Origin: CAZISM01 sp964541895
GTDB lineage: Bacteria > Zhuqueibacterota > Zhuqueibacteria > Residuimicrobiales > Residuimicrobiaceae
Assembly (NCBI GenBank): GCA_964541895.1
Contig: CAZISM010000198.1
Span: 1-7,633, forward strand
Direction of reading: 5' to 3'
DNA: 7,633 nucleotides
In this document: in pieces, positions 6,078-7,633 of the stretch
How the letters are laid out: each line of letters starts with the position of its first letter
Position numbering within the stretch: the stretch's first letter is position 1
Translations under genes and position numbers: made by a program
The notes under the pieces: model-generated
What the model was told of the DNA's origin: nothing
Database searches by the model: none
The model's input: the letters and a program-made list of their open reading frames with translations, nothing else

Positions 6078-7514
6078 TTACGATTTTGAGATCGACGCGA
6101 TCTTCGGCCCCGAAATGGATTGATATCGCACATGCTCGACCGTACCCAGACTGGGTGATCCCAGGGCCGTTTCCAGATCTTGCGCGCTGCCGATCGTCGG
6201 GCTATAGTATTCAAGCGCGACGGCGGTCGTCACCGCTGCGATCAGGCCCAGAAAAAATCCGATCAGGAGAATCAACTTTTTTTTCGGCTTGACCGCTTCC
6301 GGGTTCAACTCGGCCGGATTGATCACCTTGATGTTGATGCCCTTTTTGATCTTGGCGAGGGAGATGCGCGCCTCTTCCATCTGCTTCAGCAGCATGGAAT
6401 AGACATCGCGGTTGTCGTCGATGCCGCGGCTGTATTGGGAAAACTGGTACTCTTTACGGGCAAACTCCTTGATGTCTTCGTTGGTCTTTTGAATGGCATC
6501 CTGGACCATCTTTTCTTCCGAGATCAGGGATTGCATCATCAGCTGTTCGGAGTCGATCACCTGGCCGATTTCTCTGGAGATCATCTGTTTGGTCGCTGCG
6601 ATTTGACCCTCCAGATTAACGATCTCTTCATACTCCGGTTTATATTGCTGCAGCAACCGGTCTTTGCTCAGATTCATATCCATCAGATCGCTTTTCAGTT
6701 TGGAGATGTACTTGTCGCGACCCGTAATATCACTGCTCTGCACGCTGGGGATCAGGTCATCAGAGCCGGATTCCGCCTGTTGCTTTAAAACCGCCAGGCG
6801 CATTTCCCGCGTAAAGCGCTGCGTGCGCAAGTCGGTCAACGTTTTGCCAAAGTCGGCCAGGCGGGCGATGAGGATCTGGCGCTGGGCATCGGGGGAAATA
6901 ATGCCCTGCGTCTGCTTGAAAACCGCCAGGCGGTTTTCCATTTCGCGCAGATTGGAGTCGGCGATCCGGACCTGATCGGAAAAGAAATGATAGGATTCCG
7001 AATCATCATGAATCTCCGCCCGGTAGGCGATATAAGACTTTAGCAGGGCATTCACCGCCTGATGGGCGATTTCCGGCCTCTCGGCTTCGTACGAGATCTC
7101 GAGGACGTTGCTGTTGCGCGATTTGGCGACGTCTACGGTTTTGAGGAATTTTTCGATGCGCCGCGCGGCCTCGATCGAACCGAAGCGGACCGCGTTCGAA
7201 TCCAGCAATCCGCAGCTTAACAGGGCCCGCTCCGCCACGGGTTTGCTCTTGATGATTTCAATTTCCGAATTGATCCAGGTCTCTTCCGACGTTTGACCGG
7301 ACAGGCTGGTGCGAAACAACAGCTCTTTCTCCGTGACCAGTTCCTTTTCGACCAGTATTTTAGCATCCGCCTCATACCTGGACGGCAATAGAAATACAGA
7401 AGAGGCGGCCAGGACAATAAGGCTGAAAACGACCAGGAACGCCCGCTTGCGTCTGAAAAGCAGTTCGACCAGGTACCGTATGGAAGGGGTATGATGTAAA
7501 GTTTCCGAATTCAT
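6078..7514 (-). CDS. Wzz/GNVR-type polysaccharide co-polymerase (chain-length determinant)
   Basis: The 478-residue protein has the layout of an inner-membrane polysaccharide co-polymerase: a short cytoplasmic N-terminus, a first membrane helix at about residues 25-43, a long periplasmic part, and a second helix at about 413-434. Residues about 180-350 are rich in charged heptad-like sequence and probably form the coiled-coil hairpin. The segment before helix two (INPAELNPEAVKPKKK) is the proline-rich GNVR-type region of this family. A tail of about 44 residues follows, with ALGSPSLGTVE, the motif that in Wzc-like proteins leads into the kinase; here the protein stops, so the kinase part is absent and a P-loop protein is encoded next. 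Such proteins set chain length and couple polymerisation to export. The ATG has GAGAGA at 7526-7521, six bases upstream. No frameshift or truncation is visible. The family call is secure; the polymer is unknown. Confidence 0.93.
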   Translation of the reverse strand: MNSETLHHTPSIRYLVELLFRRKRAFLVVFSLIVLAASSVFLLPSRYEADAKILVEKELVTEKELLFRTSLSGQTSEETWINSEIEIIKSKPVAERALLSCGLLDSNAVRFGSIEAARRIEKFLKTVDVAKSRNSNVLEISYEAERPEIAHQAVNALLKSYIAYRAEIHDDSESYHFFSDQVRIADSNLREMENRLAVFKQTQGIISPDAQRQILIARLADFGKTLTDLRTQRFTREMRLAVLKQQAESGSDDLIPSVQSSDITGRDKYISKLKSDLMDMNLSKDRLLQQYKPEYEEIVNLEGQIAATKQMISREIGQVIDSEQLMMQSLISEEKMVQDAIQKTNEDIKEFARKEYQFSQYSRGIDDNRDVYSMLLKQMEEARISLAKIKKGINIKVINPAELNPEAVKPKKKLILLIGFFLGLIAAVTTAVALEYYSPTIGSAQDLETALGSPSLGTVEHVRYQSISGPKIASISKS

Positions 7515-7547
7515 GATTGGTCTCTCAGTTAGGATTCAGTATTTGCG

Positions 7548-7633
7548 CTAGCGGTCTTGCCACCACAGGGCTTTAACGTACATATCGACCGGCGGCAGGA
7601 CCAGGTCATAAAACTGCATTACAAACGCATTGA
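7548..7633 (-). CDS. 3' end of an unrecognised gene (partial)
   Basis: An open frame enters from the right edge and ends at a TAG at 7550-7548, giving the last 27 residues of a protein. The visible tail contains the stretch LPPVDMYVKALWWQDR, which is aromatic and does not match a family end that I know with confidence. The stop lies only 33 bases before the co-polymerase start on the same strand, so this is probably the preceding gene of the operon. A glycosyltransferase or another polysaccharide enzyme would fit the context, but that is inference from position only. A chance open frame of this length is also possible, although the close spacing to a good ribosome binding site argues for a real gene end. 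Confidence 0.5.
   Translation of the reverse strand, partial: NAFVMQFYDLVLPPVDMYVKALWWQDR

Noticed and set aside
6180..6788. Plus-strand open frame of 202 codons
   Set aside because: It is antisense to the co-polymerase coiled-coil region; its hydrophobic, histidine- and aspartate-rich composition is what the opposite strand of such a region gives.
1..7633. CRISPR array, tRNA, rRNA or insertion sequence
   Set aside because: I saw no regular direct repeats, cloverleaf, transposase frame or terminal inverted repeats; nearly all bases are explained by minus-strand genes.

Overview
The window is an interior piece of a bacterial surface or exopolysaccharide gene cluster. Every gene I can support lies on the minus strand, so transcription runs from high to low coordinates. 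Gaps between genes are short (about 33 to 96 bases), and I see no convincing promoter or terminator, so this looks like one operon cut at both ends. The organism cannot be named from the sequence. The DNA is moderately GC-rich by eye. A two-membrane-segment chain-length protein beside a separate cytoplasmic P-loop partner and FemAB/GNAT-fold transferases is an arrangement known from several Gram-negative phyla and from environmental genomes.

Layout in the direction of transcription: (a) 7633-7548, the last 27 codons of an unrecognised gene; (b) 7514-6078, a Wzz/GNVR polysaccharide co-polymerase; (c) 5981-4923, a CpsD/CapB-like P-loop protein whose Walker A lysine is valine; (d) 4839-3595, a phosphoglycosyl transferase (Bac_transf family) with an extra N-terminal domain that resembles a degenerate GGDEF domain; (e) 3554-2514, a FemAB/GNAT-fold transferase; (f) 2479-1493, a NodB-fold polysaccharide deacetylase without a signal peptide; (g) 1452-394, a second FemAB/GNAT-fold transferase; (h) 343-1, the N-terminal third of a GT4-type glycosyltransferase.

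Likely joint role: the phosphoglycosyl transferase puts the first sugar phosphate on undecaprenyl phosphate. Glycosyltransferases such as (h) extend the repeat unit. The deacetylase and the two FemAB-like proteins probably modify sugars, for example by freeing an amino group and then acylating or aminoacylating it. The co-polymerase and its P-loop partner control chain length and export. No flippase, polymerase or outer-membrane export gene lies in the window, so those parts must be elsewhere.

The most unusual point is that two domains normally linked to signalling have lost signature residues: the kinase-like protein lacks the Walker A lysine and a C-terminal tyrosine cluster, and the GGDEF-like domain lacks its signature. 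The deacetylase placed between two FemAB-like genes is the other notable arrangement.
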